DNA from: Labilibaculum antarcticum
GTDB lineage: Bacteria; Bacteroidota; Bacteroidia; Bacteroidales; Marinifilaceae
DNA: 64,000 nt
Assembly: GCF_002356295.1 (NCBI RefSeq)
Contig: NZ_AP018042.1
Coordinates: 4,434,361 to 4,498,360 of the forward strand
Direction: 5' to 3'
Shown in pieces: positions 44,619-53,116 of this stretch; position 1 is the stretch's first letter, and each line of letters starts with the position of its first letter. The position numbers were made by a program, and so were the translations under genes. The notes beneath the pieces are model-generated. The model searched no databases. It worked only from the letters and a program-made list of their open reading frames with translations, and had not been told where the DNA came from.

Positions 44619-45185
44619 ATGCAACAAGTAACAGAAATTCAGGCTGTTGATTTTCAAAAACAAATTGACGCCTTAACCGCAAAGGTTTCCATGCTGGAAG
44701 ACATGAACCAAGACCAATTATCAATAGCGGTAGTGTCTGGTGATTTTGATAAGATTTTAGCAGCTATGGTTATTTCTCTCGGAGCTGCAGCAATGGATAC
44801 AGAAGTTAAATTATTCTTTTCATTTTGGTCAATTGCAGCCTTACGTGATCCAAAAAAATCAGTTCGAGGTAAGAATTTCATTTCTAAAATGTTCGGAATT
44901 ATGCTTCCTAAAGGTTGGGAACATTTAAAATTGTCAACCATGAACATGGGGGGGGTGGGACCGCGAATGATAAAATCGATTATGAAAAAACATGGCGTTC
45001 TTTCTTTGGAAGAAATGTTTAAGCAAGCTGGTGAACTCGGTATTGAAATTACCATCTGTGAGATGTCTATGGATTTGATGGGGATTAAGAAAGAGGAATT
45101 GATCGACTATCCAAATATGCGTATCGCCGGGGCTGTAACATTTGCAGGTGATATGGGTGAGAGTTCAGCTCAGTTATTTATATAA
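44619..45185 (+). CDS. DsrE/DsrF/DrsH-like family protein (DsrE2 type)
   Basis: 188 residues. A short coiled N-terminus precedes LSIAVVSGDFDKILAAMVISLGAAAMDTEV, the DsrE-like Rossmann start. KLFFSFWSIAALRD, the MNMGGVGPRMIKSIM segment and the cysteine in ITICEMSMDLMGI follow, as in DsrE2-type sulfur carriers. It would hold or relay persulfide. Followed by tusA after 33 bases, it starts a likely single operon to 50458. Confidence 0.87.
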   Translation: MQQVTEIQAVDFQKQIDALTAKVSMLEDMNQDQLSIAVVSGDFDKILAAMVISLGAAAMDTEVKLFFSFWSIAALRDPKKSVRGKNFISKMFGIMLPKGWEHLKLSTMNMGGVGPRMIKSIMKKHGVLSLEEMFKQAGELGIEITICEMSMDLMGIKKEELIDYPNMRIAGAVTFAGDMGESSAQLFI

Positions 45186-45218
45186 AAAGAATTTTTTTAA
45201 TTATTAAAATTTAAAATC

Positions 45219-45467
45219 ATGACACAAGAAGAATTATTGACAGTAAACGCAGACACATGTGTTGATGCGCGTGGAACTTCATGCCCAGGACCATTATTGG
45301 CTGCTAAAAAAGCAATTGGAACTATTGATAAAGGTCAAATTATGGAAATTCTTTCAGCTGATGAAGGAACAAGAAATGATATTCCAAAATGGTGTAACAA
45401 AAAAGGATTCGAATGTTTAGGTACTCTTGAAGAATCTGGGTTTTATAAAATTTATTTAAAAAAATAA
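45219..45467 (+). CDS. tusA: TusA family sulfur carrier
   Basis: 82 residues. VDARGTSCPGPLLAAKKAIG contains the CPxP motif with persulfide-bearing C22. It passes sulfane sulfur among partners such as DsrE-like proteins. The next gene begins 2 bases after the stop, so translation is coupled. Confidence 0.93.
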   Translation: MTQEELLTVNADTCVDARGTSCPGPLLAAKKAIGTIDKGQIMEILSADEGTRNDIPKWCNKKGFECLGTLEESGFYKIYLKK

Positions 45468-45469
45468 AG

Positions 45470-45877
45470 ATGGGAGCGGGAAAAGTAAATAAAAGCCCAA
45501 AGGTTCTGGTTTTTTCAACTGAGAAAATCTCTGATCCAGCTATTGATATGGCGGGTTTATTGAAGTTACATTATCCGCCTACTGTCTATACCATTACAGT
45601 ACCATGTTCAAGTGCAATTAAATCCAAATGGATTTTACATGCGCTTGAACATGGCTTTGATGGTGTATTTATAGCTGCTGATGGAACCGACTGTCCTTAT
45701 GGTGAGTCTTGTGTCGATAAAACCGGCCAGCTTGTAGGTGCAACACAAGAAATTTTAAAGCAAAAAGGGATGGATCCTGCGCGTTTGAAAATGGCAGCTA
45801 TTTGTTCTGTGTGTAGTGAACCATTCGTAAAACATGTAAAGAGTTTTACTAAGTATTTAATGAATTCTTCAAACTAA
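45470..45877 (+). CDS. MvhD-like iron-sulfur electron-transfer subunit (short)
   Basis: 135 residues aligning with the MvhD/hydrogenase iron-sulfur delta subunit: PAIDMAGLLKLHYPPTVYTITVPC, HALEHGFDGVFIAADGTDCPYGES and GMDPARLKMAAICSVCSEPF. Cysteines are C46, C75, C81, C112 and C115. The N-terminal Cys pair usual in MvhD is replaced (FSTEKISDPA), so cluster binding may be altered. In sulfate reducers this domain forms the C-terminus of QmoB; here it is a separate upstream gene. Confidence 0.75.
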   Translation: MGAGKVNKSPKVLVFSTEKISDPAIDMAGLLKLHYPPTVYTITVPCSSAIKSKWILHALEHGFDGVFIAADGTDCPYGESCVDKTGQLVGATQEILKQKGMDPARLKMAAICSVCSEPFVKHVKSFTKYLMNSSN

Positions 45878-45882
45878 GTAGA

Positions 45883-47184
45883 ATGTCGGAAAAGAAAATA
45901 TTAGAATATGATGTACTTGTTGTAGGCGGTGGTATTTCTGGCGGAGAAGCAGCTCTCAATTTGGCCAATCTTAATTATAAGGTTTTGGTGGTTGAGAAAG
46001 ACTTATCTCTGGGTGGAAAAATGATTGCGCTTAGCAAGGTATTCCCAACTCTGGATTGTGCGGCTTGTATAACTACACCAAAAGTATCCGAAATATCAAG
46101 GCATCCGAACATTACAATCATGTTTAGTGCTGAAGCTAAGAAGATTGATAAATTGGGGGATCACAATTTTGAAGCTCATGTACATCAAAAACCAAGATTT
46201 GTAAATATTGATGATTGTACGGCTTGCCAATTGTGTGAGCAAGCTTGTCCGGTTAGCGTAATAGATGAATATCAACAAGGTTTAGTGGGACGTAAAGCCG
46301 CTTTTATTCCATTTAGTATCGCAAGTCCACGTGCAGCAGCTATAGATATCATTAATTGTACCCTTTGTGGAGCATGCGAAAGAGTTTGTCCTACAGGATG
46401 TATCGATTTTACACAAACTGATAAAGACTACACAGTAAAAGCTAAAGCTGTAGTGCTGGCTACTGGTTTTAACTTGTTTGATCCAGTTAAAATTCCACGT
46501 TACGGTTACGGAAAATATAAAAATGTGATTACTTCCATGCAAATGGAAAGACAACTTGCACCTACCAGACCTTTTAATGCAATTCTGCGACCTGGTGATG
46601 GAAAAATGCCGGATAATATCGCCTATGTATTGTGTACCGGATCTCGTGATAAATCTGTAGGAAACCCAATTTGTTCGCAAGTATGTTGTATGTATTCCAT
46701 AAAGCAAGGACAATTGTTAATGGGATCACTTCCTATGGCAGATGTTACGATATATTACTTACACATTAGAGCATTTGGAAAAGGTTTTAATGAATTCTAT
46801 GAACAAGCTCGAGACATGGGAGTCGAATTTATTAAAGGAAAAATAGGAGATATCAAGGAAAAGGAGAATGGAAACTTAATTCTTAGGTATGAAGATGTCG
46901 AAGAAGGTAAAGTGAAGGAGGCCGAACATGATATGGTAGTCCTTTCAGTAGGCGTGATGTCTAATTCTGAAATTTCTGATTCCTTCCAAGGTGAATCGTT
47001 ACGATTGGATGATTATGGTTTCATCAATCAAGATGATATTCTAGCCAGTCCTGCTGAAACCAACATTGATGGTGTATTTGTTGCTGGCACTGCTACTGGT
47101 CCAATGGATATTCCTGATTCAATATTGTCAGCAGGAGCAGCTTCGGCTGAAACTACAAGTTATTTAAGGAGGGCCTCGTTATGA
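45883..47184 (+). CDS. QmoA/HdrA-like flavoprotein with two 4Fe-4S clusters
   Basis: 433 residues. FAD-binding VVGGGISGGEAA (~13-24), the HdrA/QmoA hallmark FPTLDCAACITTPK (C59, C62), two 4Fe-4S motifs at C112/C115/C118/C122 and C159/C162/C165/C169, and VLCTGSRD with a CSQVCC segment downstream. It resembles QmoA in length. It should pass electrons between flavin and Fe-S centres in a soluble part of a Qmo/Hdr-like complex. ATGA overlap with the next gene gives tight coupling. Confidence 0.88.
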   Translation: MSEKKILEYDVLVVGGGISGGEAALNLANLNYKVLVVEKDLSLGGKMIALSKVFPTLDCAACITTPKVSEISRHPNITIMFSAEAKKIDKLGDHNFEAHVHQKPRFVNIDDCTACQLCEQACPVSVIDEYQQGLVGRKAAFIPFSIASPRAAAIDIINCTLCGACERVCPTGCIDFTQTDKDYTVKAKAVVLATGFNLFDPVKIPRYGYGKYKNVITSMQMERQLAPTRPFNAILRPGDGKMPDNIAYVLCTGSRDKSVGNPICSQVCCMYSIKQGQLLMGSLPMADVTIYYLHIRAFGKGFNEFYEQARDMGVEFIKGKIGDIKEKENGNLILRYEDVEEGKVKEAEHDMVVLSVGVMSNSEISDSFQGESLRLDDYGFINQDDILASPAETNIDGVFVAGTATGPMDIPDSILSAGAASAETTSYLRRASL

Positions 47185-49115
47185 AAAAGAAAATAGGTGT
47201 TTACGTATGTCATTGTGGAGGTAATATTTCTGATTACGTGGATGTAGAAAAGGTTCGCGCAGAAATTGAGAAGGACGAAAGTGTTTTTTTAGCCAAAACA
47301 ACCATGTTTGCTTGTGCTGATTCCAACCAGAAGGATATGGTTACAGATATTGCAGAAAAGCAATTGGATGGCGCCGTTGTAGCTTCATGTTCTCCTACCT
47401 TGCACTTACTTACCTTTAGCGCTGTTGCTGAAAGAGGTGGATTGAATAAATACAATTATATTCATGCAAATATCCGGGAGCAAGCCTCTTGGGCACACTC
47501 TGATGATAAGCTTGGTGCAACCGAAAAGGCAATTCAGATTGTAAAAGCCGCAGTTGCAAAAGTGAAGAGATCTAATGCCCTCGAACCATTTCGGGTAGCA
47601 GCTACTAATGCTGTAGCTGTTGTTGGTGCTGGTATCGCAGGGCTTCGTTCAGCAATTCAATTGGCCGAATCTGGAGCTCAGGTTTATTTAATCGAGCGTG
47701 AATTTTTTGTAGGGGGTAGAGTTGCTCAATGGGATGATTTATTTGTGTCAAATGAAACGGGTAAGGAGTTAATTACCCGTCTTTACGACAAAGCAATGAA
47801 TCACAAAAATATCACATTATTTACCGGAGCTGAAATTATTGAGAACAGCGGTAGTGTCGGAAATATCTCACTGAAGGTGAAAATTGCTCCTCGTCATTTC
47901 AAATTGAATTGCAATGAGGGTAATTTAGCGAAAGCCATTGAAGTTTGTCCTGTAGTTGTTCCTGATAAATTTAACTTTGATATTACCACACGCAAGGCTG
48001 TGTACCATAATTTTCCAGGTGAGTATCCACAACTACCGGTAATCGACATGGAGCATTGTACCCGATGTGGTGAATGTGAAAAAGTTTGTGAAAGTGTTGA
48101 CTTTAGTCAGGTGAACGAATTTCTCAATATTAAAGTTGGTTCTGTACTTCTTGCAACAGGTTTTGATCCATACGAACCTAAAAATGATGAGTTTGGTTAT
48201 AAAACCATCGATAATGTAGTTACACTTCCTCAATTTAAACGTTTGGTTCATTATTGCGATGATCAGCTTGTTTACAAAGGAAAAGAGGTGAAAAATGTTG
48301 CCTATATCTATTGCGTAGGCAGTCGTCAGGCTAATGGGGAAAATAAATATTGTTCCCGGTATTGCTGTACAGCTGCAATACATGCAGCAATTACTGCTAA
48401 AAAGAAATACAAAGATCTGTATAATTTCCATTTTAACCGAGGAATAAGAACCTATGGAAAGCAAGAAGTTTTATATGATGAATCTTCTCGTTTGGGTGAT
48501 ATTTATTTGCAGTCATTCGAAGATCATCCACCGGTTGTGTCCAAGGATAGAGACAAGACTATTGTTACTATTAACGATATTCTGACTACAGACAAAACTT
48601 TGGAAGTGGAAGCTGATTTGGTGGTTTTGGTAACCGGAATGGTACCCCGACAAGACAATTCAATTGGCAGCCTTCTGAAGGTTCCTAAGGGTAGGGATAA
48701 TTTCTTCAATGAAATTCATATGAAGTTGCGACCAGTTGAAACGGTAATTGATGGTGTAACCATAGCTGGCGCATCTCAGGGGCCTAAAAATATTACGGAA
48801 TCTGTGAATTCTGCTTTAGCTGCCGCTACTAAATCCTTTTCATTAATTGCTTCAGGAGAGCTTGCTCTTTCACCTACTATTGCGAAAATTGATGTTAACA
48901 ATTGTGAATGGTGTGGTAAATGTGATGATGCATGTCCGTTTAATGCATTAGCCAAAACAGATGTTAATGGTAAGATGGTTGCTGTTGTAAATAAATCTGT
49001 TTGTAAGGGATGTGGAATGTGTACGCCTGTTTGTCCATCTAATGCGATTGATTTGATCGGATATACTGACAATCAAATCGAAAGCATGATTGACGCTTTA
49101 GTATCAACTGATTAA
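47181..49115 (+). CDS. QmoB/HdrA-like flavoprotein with several 4Fe-4S clusters
   Basis: 644 residues. An N-terminal HdrA segment (VYVCHCGGNI, then VVASCSPTLH) precedes FAD-binding VVGAGIAGLRSA (~153). A 4Fe-4S motif HCTRCGECEKVCE is near 290, then IYCVGSR and YCSRYCC. Two C-terminal ferredoxin clusters are CEWCGKCDDACP and CKGCGMCTPVCP. Unlike typical QmoB it lacks the C-terminal MvhD domain, which is encoded separately at 45470. Probable electron-bifurcating or relay subunit of a heterodisulfide-reductase-like complex. Confidence 0.88.
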   Translation: MKKKIGVYVCHCGGNISDYVDVEKVRAEIEKDESVFLAKTTMFACADSNQKDMVTDIAEKQLDGAVVASCSPTLHLLTFSAVAERGGLNKYNYIHANIREQASWAHSDDKLGATEKAIQIVKAAVAKVKRSNALEPFRVAATNAVAVVGAGIAGLRSAIQLAESGAQVYLIEREFFVGGRVAQWDDLFVSNETGKELITRLYDKAMNHKNITLFTGAEIIENSGSVGNISLKVKIAPRHFKLNCNEGNLAKAIEVCPVVVPDKFNFDITTRKAVYHNFPGEYPQLPVIDMEHCTRCGECEKVCESVDFSQVNEFLNIKVGSVLLATGFDPYEPKNDEFGYKTIDNVVTLPQFKRLVHYCDDQLVYKGKEVKNVAYIYCVGSRQANGENKYCSRYCCTAAIHAAITAKKKYKDLYNFHFNRGIRTYGKQEVLYDESSRLGDIYLQSFEDHPPVVSKDRDKTIVTINDILTTDKTLEVEADLVVLVTGMVPRQDNSIGSLLKVPKGRDNFFNEIHMKLRPVETVIDGVTIAGASQGPKNITESVNSALAAATKSFSLIASGELALSPTIAKIDVNNCEWCGKCDDACPFNALAKTDVNGKMVAVVNKSVCKGCGMCTPVCPSNAIDLIGYTDNQIESMIDALVSTD

Positions 49116-49119
49116 AATT

Positions 49120-49422
49120 ATGAATATGGATGTTGAAAAAGGTAAAACCGCAAAATATCGGAAAGAAAAGAATCCTGTAGCCAAAGAGGTTATGGAGAAT
49201 CTTAAATATTTTACAAAAACAAAAAAGATACTTATGGATGCTTTGAAAGAAGGGGATAAAACTGTTCCTCAACTTTCCGAAGCGCTTTCTATACCTGCAG
49301 ATGAGGTGTTGTATCAGTTAATGAGCTTGATTAAATTTGGTTTTGCAGAAACGGGCGATATCGACGATATGGACGAATATTTTTATTACAAAATAAAAGA
49401 CAATGGCAAGGATAAATCCTAA
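49120..49422 (+). CDS. Small winged-helix protein of the Qmo-like operon
   Basis: 100 residues. TKKILMDALKEGDKTVPQLSEAL, then PADEVLYQLMSLIKFGFAETGDIDDMDEYFYYKI, reads as an ArsR/MarR-like winged helix with a beta wing. It sits between qmoB-like and qmoC-like, 4 bases after one and overlapping the next by 20. It could be a local regulator or, given its operon position, a structural or assembly protein. Confidence 0.7.
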   Translation: MNMDVEKGKTAKYRKEKNPVAKEVMENLKYFTKTKKILMDALKEGDKTVPQLSEALSIPADEVLYQLMSLIKFGFAETGDIDDMDEYFYYKIKDNGKDKS

Positions 49423-50458
49423 ATTCACAACTGAGTTGCAAAGCTATGGCGCTTTTGATACAAACGCATGTTATAATTGCGGGAATTGTACAGCTGTTTG
49501 CTCTTTGTCAGACGAAGACAACTCGTTTCCACGAAAAATGGTGAGATATAGTGTACTTGGTTTGGAAAATGAAATTCAATCTTCTTTAGAGCCTTGGCTG
49601 TGCTATTATTGCGGTGATTGCAGTGCAACTTGCCCGCGTGAAGCAGAGCCGGGAGAATTGATGATGTCACTTCGTAGATACCTTACTTCAAGATATGACT
49701 GGACAGGTCTTTCAGGAATGCTTTATAAATCACTAAGCACAACCATTATTGCATTTGTTTTGTTAGCTGTAGGAGTGATATGGTTTGCATCAAGCTTAAA
49801 TTTTGAGCTTGAATCGTTATTGCACTACGGACACTATTTCGAGATGTTGGCAATTGGAGGTGTTTTTCTTTTCATACTGCTACCTAATTTAATTCGGATG
49901 TGGAATTTGATAATTCGAAAACCTAAAGTGAAAGTGACATTTATGGATTACTTTAAATCATTTAGCGAACTGATTGTTCATATGTTTACTCAAAAAAGAA
50001 CATTGGGTTGTGATGATAGTCAGACTCGTTGGGTTCAACACTTAATTCTTGTAATTGGTTATTTATCATTGCTTTTTACAACGGTGTTTTTAGATTGGTT
50101 TGCTACTGATAGCAGTTTCGTTCTGATTCTGGGTTATGCCGAAAGTATAGTCATTTTTTCAGTAACATTTATTTTCATGATTGGGCGTGTCAACAAAAAG
50201 ACGCAAGTGAGTAAAAATTCTCATCCAAGCGACTGGTTTTTTGTGATCTGGTTATTTCTAATGGGATTAAGTGCATTTGCAGTCCGTTTGTTTATCGATT
50301 TAGATATTCTGGAAACTAATATTTGGATGTATTTAATTCATTTAACGGTTCTTGTTCAATGGGCCATAATTATTGTGCCTTTCGGAAAATGGACACATTT
50401 CTTATATCGTTCGTTTGCCATGTACTTTGAGAAACTAAAAAGTTTTTCGGCGTCCTAA
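49403..50458 (+). CDS. QmoC-like membrane subunit (HdrC-HdrE fusion)
   Basis: 351 residues. HdrC-like N-terminus with 4Fe-4S motifs C23/C26/C29/C33 and C67/C70/C73/C77, then about six membrane helices of a b-type-cytochrome/HdrE-like domain with histidines in LHYGHYFE, HLILVIGYLS and LIHLTVLVQW. It should exchange electrons with the quinone pool. It is the last gene of the seven-gene set; no aprAB, sat or dsrAB is nearby, so the electron partner is not adenylylsulfate reductase here. Confidence 0.87.
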   Translation: MARINPKFTTELQSYGAFDTNACYNCGNCTAVCSLSDEDNSFPRKMVRYSVLGLENEIQSSLEPWLCYYCGDCSATCPREAEPGELMMSLRRYLTSRYDWTGLSGMLYKSLSTTIIAFVLLAVGVIWFASSLNFELESLLHYGHYFEMLAIGGVFLFILLPNLIRMWNLIIRKPKVKVTFMDYFKSFSELIVHMFTQKRTLGCDDSQTRWVQHLILVIGYLSLLFTTVFLDWFATDSSFVLILGYAESIVIFSVTFIFMIGRVNKKTQVSKNSHPSDWFFVIWLFLMGLSAFAVRLFIDLDILETNIWMYLIHLTVLVQWAIIIVPFGKWTHFLYRSFAMYFEKLKSFSAS

Positions 50459-50607
50459 ATCAGTATAGATTTAAACAGAAAATTTAGTTGATTGTACTGG
50501 TAAAATAAGGTGACCTTGGATCTGCTTTTCATTCATTTTACTTTTACATATAGGGATAGTTAATCTAAAAATTATGCCAATGAATCTTAAGTTCGAGAGA
50601 ATATTAC

Positions 50608-50643
50608 GACCTCCTGTCAGAAAACTGATTGGAGGTTTTTTTT
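50608..50643 (+). terminator. Terminator of the Qmo-like operon
   Basis: ACCTCCTGTCAG / CTGATTGGAGGT stem with AAAA loop and T tract, 150 bases after the qmoC-like stop. Confidence 0.85.
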
Positions 50644-50706
50644 ATGTTATTTGCCGGGTTGTTTTTAGCTGAAAATTGTTAATTTAGAAAATAAAAAACG
50701 GTACTT

Positions 50707-50922
50707 ATGAAAAAGAAAACAGAACAACACATTCTTGATGCTATGAGCAAAGACTTGTCCAATTGGCATGGTCCATTTTATTGCAACCGAAAAGATTCAC
50801 GCTTAATTGTCCCCAAATACAATCCTATGTTGGGGTGGACCTTAAATTTTGCAAATCCTTATACCTATTTGGGTGTAATAGCCATTATTTTAATTATTCT
50901 AGGTTCCCAATTGTTCTTATAG
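50707..50922 (+). CDS. DUF5808-like small membrane protein
   Basis: 71 residues. DSRLIVPKYNPMLGWTLNFANPYTYLG fits the DUF5808 pattern, followed by one membrane helix (~50-70). Role unknown; single gene. Confidence 0.65.
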   Translation: MKKKTEQHILDAMSKDLSNWHGPFYCNRKDSRLIVPKYNPMLGWTLNFANPYTYLGVIAIILIILGSQLFL

Positions 50923-51051
50923 TTCTGTGCAATTATCATTTTACTGCAGACCTTTAATATTGTATAATTCGCGATGTTTTTTTGAGTGTTCTAACTTCAA
51001 TAAAATCTCGTGAAAAGCTTGATGAATCAATGGTCTATACAAAATTTGTTT

Positions 51052-51059
51052 TATATTTG
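51052..51059 (+). promoter_or_regulatory. Candidate -7 element before TPR kinase
   Basis: TATATTTG fits TAnnTTTG, 20 bases before the start codon. Confidence 0.35.
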
Positions 51060-51079
51060 ATTTTCTAAATAAATATTGA

Positions 51080-53047
51080 ATGATACTACCTCGTCACTAT
51101 TTTACTCTTCTTCTTCTATTTTTGTGTTGTAATTTCGTCACTTTTGCTCAATTTGATGCGAAAAAAGATATTGAGCTTTTGTCGAAAGATGAGATTCATC
51201 AAAGGGTAAACGATTTAAGTGACGAGTGTTGGCGGTTGCGGGAAATAAATCCGGATAGTGCAGTCCTTTTTGGTGAAGAGGCATTACAAATTGCCACCAG
51301 ATATAATTTAAAGAAAGAACTGCCTCGAATTTATGGATTCCTTAGTGTCGTGAAGTTACATTACCAGTACAAAACAAAAGAATCTCTTCCATACTTGCAT
51401 GCAGCCCTCGAACATAGTCTTAGACAAAAAGATTCTGTGCAATTAGCCTATTCCTATAATAATTTGGGCGATTTGTATTTATTAACTGGAAATATTCCTT
51501 TGTCTTTAAAGTTTTCGGAATATTCTCTGGATATATTTACAAAGCTGGGTAATTCGGTAGGTCAATCTTATTCCAATGTAAATGTGGGTTTGGTATATCG
51601 TGCAAAAAAGGATTATAAGCTTGCCCTGGACTATTTTAATAGGGCAAAGAAGATTCTTGCTAACGAAAAAAATGAGTTAGGAGTTGGTTCTGTCCTGCTT
51701 GAACTGGCACGCACTTATGAGGAAAAAGGTGACATGGATGTTGCCATGGTTTACTACCAGAGAGCCTATAATAAAAGTCAGATATCAATGAATGTGAGAT
51801 ACGCTGCATTTTGTTTAAATGGAATGGCTAATATTTTTTATTTTCAAAAAGAGTATGAAAAGGCATTTGAATTCTACCAAAATTCAGTCAAGCTAAATAA
51901 ACAACGCAATCACAATTTTGGACTTATTGATGACTACATTGGAATCGCTTTTGTGTATGCTCAACAGAGTAAGCGGGCAGAAGGAGAAGCCTGTCTTCGG
52001 GAAAGTCTTGAAATTGCCAAGAGCCTCAATTTGAATGCTAAAATATTAAAAGTCTACAATTCTTATGCGACTTTCTATCAGATTCTAAATGATTTTCAGA
52101 AGGCAACGGAGAGTTATAACGCTTTTTTGGCTCAAAATGATTCTATTTTTTCGATTCAGCAATTCGAGATCATTAATGAAATGCAGAACCGATTCTCTAT
52201 GCGGCAAACATTGTCTGATACAGAAAAGGAGTTGGAATCTCGTAAATTTCAAGAAATGTACATGGTAGTGATTATCATTTTGATGTTGATCATTGTGATA
52301 GTGCTTTTTTGGCGTTTTTATTCACATCGTAAAATAAATCGTAAGCTGGCAAGAATTAATAAAACCAAGGATAAATTGTTCTCGGTAATTTCGCACGATT
52401 TAAAGAATCCTTTTAATACTTTAATTGGTTTTAGTGAATTATTATTAGGTGAAGTTAGAGAAGGACAGTATGAAAATGTTGTGGAATTTACCAATTATAT
52501 TCATCAATCATCAACAGAAGGGTTAAAGTTGCTTAATAATCTATTGGATTGGTCTCGTGCTCAAATTGGAGCCATCGCATTTAATCCAAGATCATTAGTC
52601 ATTAATGATTTATTTGATGAGTTAAACAGCAGTTTTGATTCAGAGTTTAGAAAGTATAAGGTGGAACTCAAATTTCATAATTCCATTGAAGAGGAGTTGA
52701 AGGCAGATTCTGATATTCTTCGCACCATTTTAAGAAATTTAATTTCTAATGCCATTAAATATACCAATGAAGGTGGTTTAATTCAATTGGATGCGATAAA
52801 AGAGAAATCTTTTGTGAAAATAACAGTGAAAGATGATGGAACTGGGATGCCAAAAGATATTCAGGATCGGCTATTTGATGTGACTAAGACAACAAATAGC
52901 ATTAGAGGTGTACACGATGAACAAGGAACAGGATTAGGTTTAAGTATTTGTACTGAATTAATCCGTATTCACAATGGCACCATTCGCGTAGAAAGTGAAG
53001 TGGGAAATGGAAGTACATTTGAAATAAAGTTTCCTTTTGTGCGATAA
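51080..53047 (+). CDS. TPR-domain sensor histidine kinase
   Basis: 655 residues. Signal peptide (to FVTFAQ, ~24), then about seven tetratricopeptide repeats in the periplasm (for example AYSYNNLGDLYLLTGNIPLS). A membrane helix at ~395-412 (VVIIILMLIIVIVLFW) is followed by HisKA with H439 in ISHDLKNPFN and HATPase with NLISNAIKYTN, DDGTGMP and GTGLGLS. No receiver is fused and no cognate regulator is adjacent. The signal is unknown; periplasmic TPRs suggest peptide or protein sensing. Confidence 0.93.
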   Translation: MILPRHYFTLLLLFLCCNFVTFAQFDAKKDIELLSKDEIHQRVNDLSDECWRLREINPDSAVLFGEEALQIATRYNLKKELPRIYGFLSVVKLHYQYKTKESLPYLHAALEHSLRQKDSVQLAYSYNNLGDLYLLTGNIPLSLKFSEYSLDIFTKLGNSVGQSYSNVNVGLVYRAKKDYKLALDYFNRAKKILANEKNELGVGSVLLELARTYEEKGDMDVAMVYYQRAYNKSQISMNVRYAAFCLNGMANIFYFQKEYEKAFEFYQNSVKLNKQRNHNFGLIDDYIGIAFVYAQQSKRAEGEACLRESLEIAKSLNLNAKILKVYNSYATFYQILNDFQKATESYNAFLAQNDSIFSIQQFEIINEMQNRFSMRQTLSDTEKELESRKFQEMYMVVIIILMLIIVIVLFWRFYSHRKINRKLARINKTKDKLFSVISHDLKNPFNTLIGFSELLLGEVREGQYENVVEFTNYIHQSSTEGLKLLNNLLDWSRAQIGAIAFNPRSLVINDLFDELNSSFDSEFRKYKVELKFHNSIEEELKADSDILRTILRNLISNAIKYTNEGGLIQLDAIKEKSFVKITVKDDGTGMPKDIQDRLFDVTKTTNSIRGVHDEQGTGLGLSICTELIRIHNGTIRVESEVGNGSTFEIKFPFVR

Positions 53048-53116
53048 AAAGAAAGTATTACTTGTAAGCAAATAATTGCTTTAACAATCCATATGTTTTT
53101 TTCTTATAAAAATAAT

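Noticed and set aside
44654-45055. 133-codon reverse frame opposite the DsrE-like gene
   Set aside because: Shadow frame; the plus-strand gene has clear family motifs and operon context.
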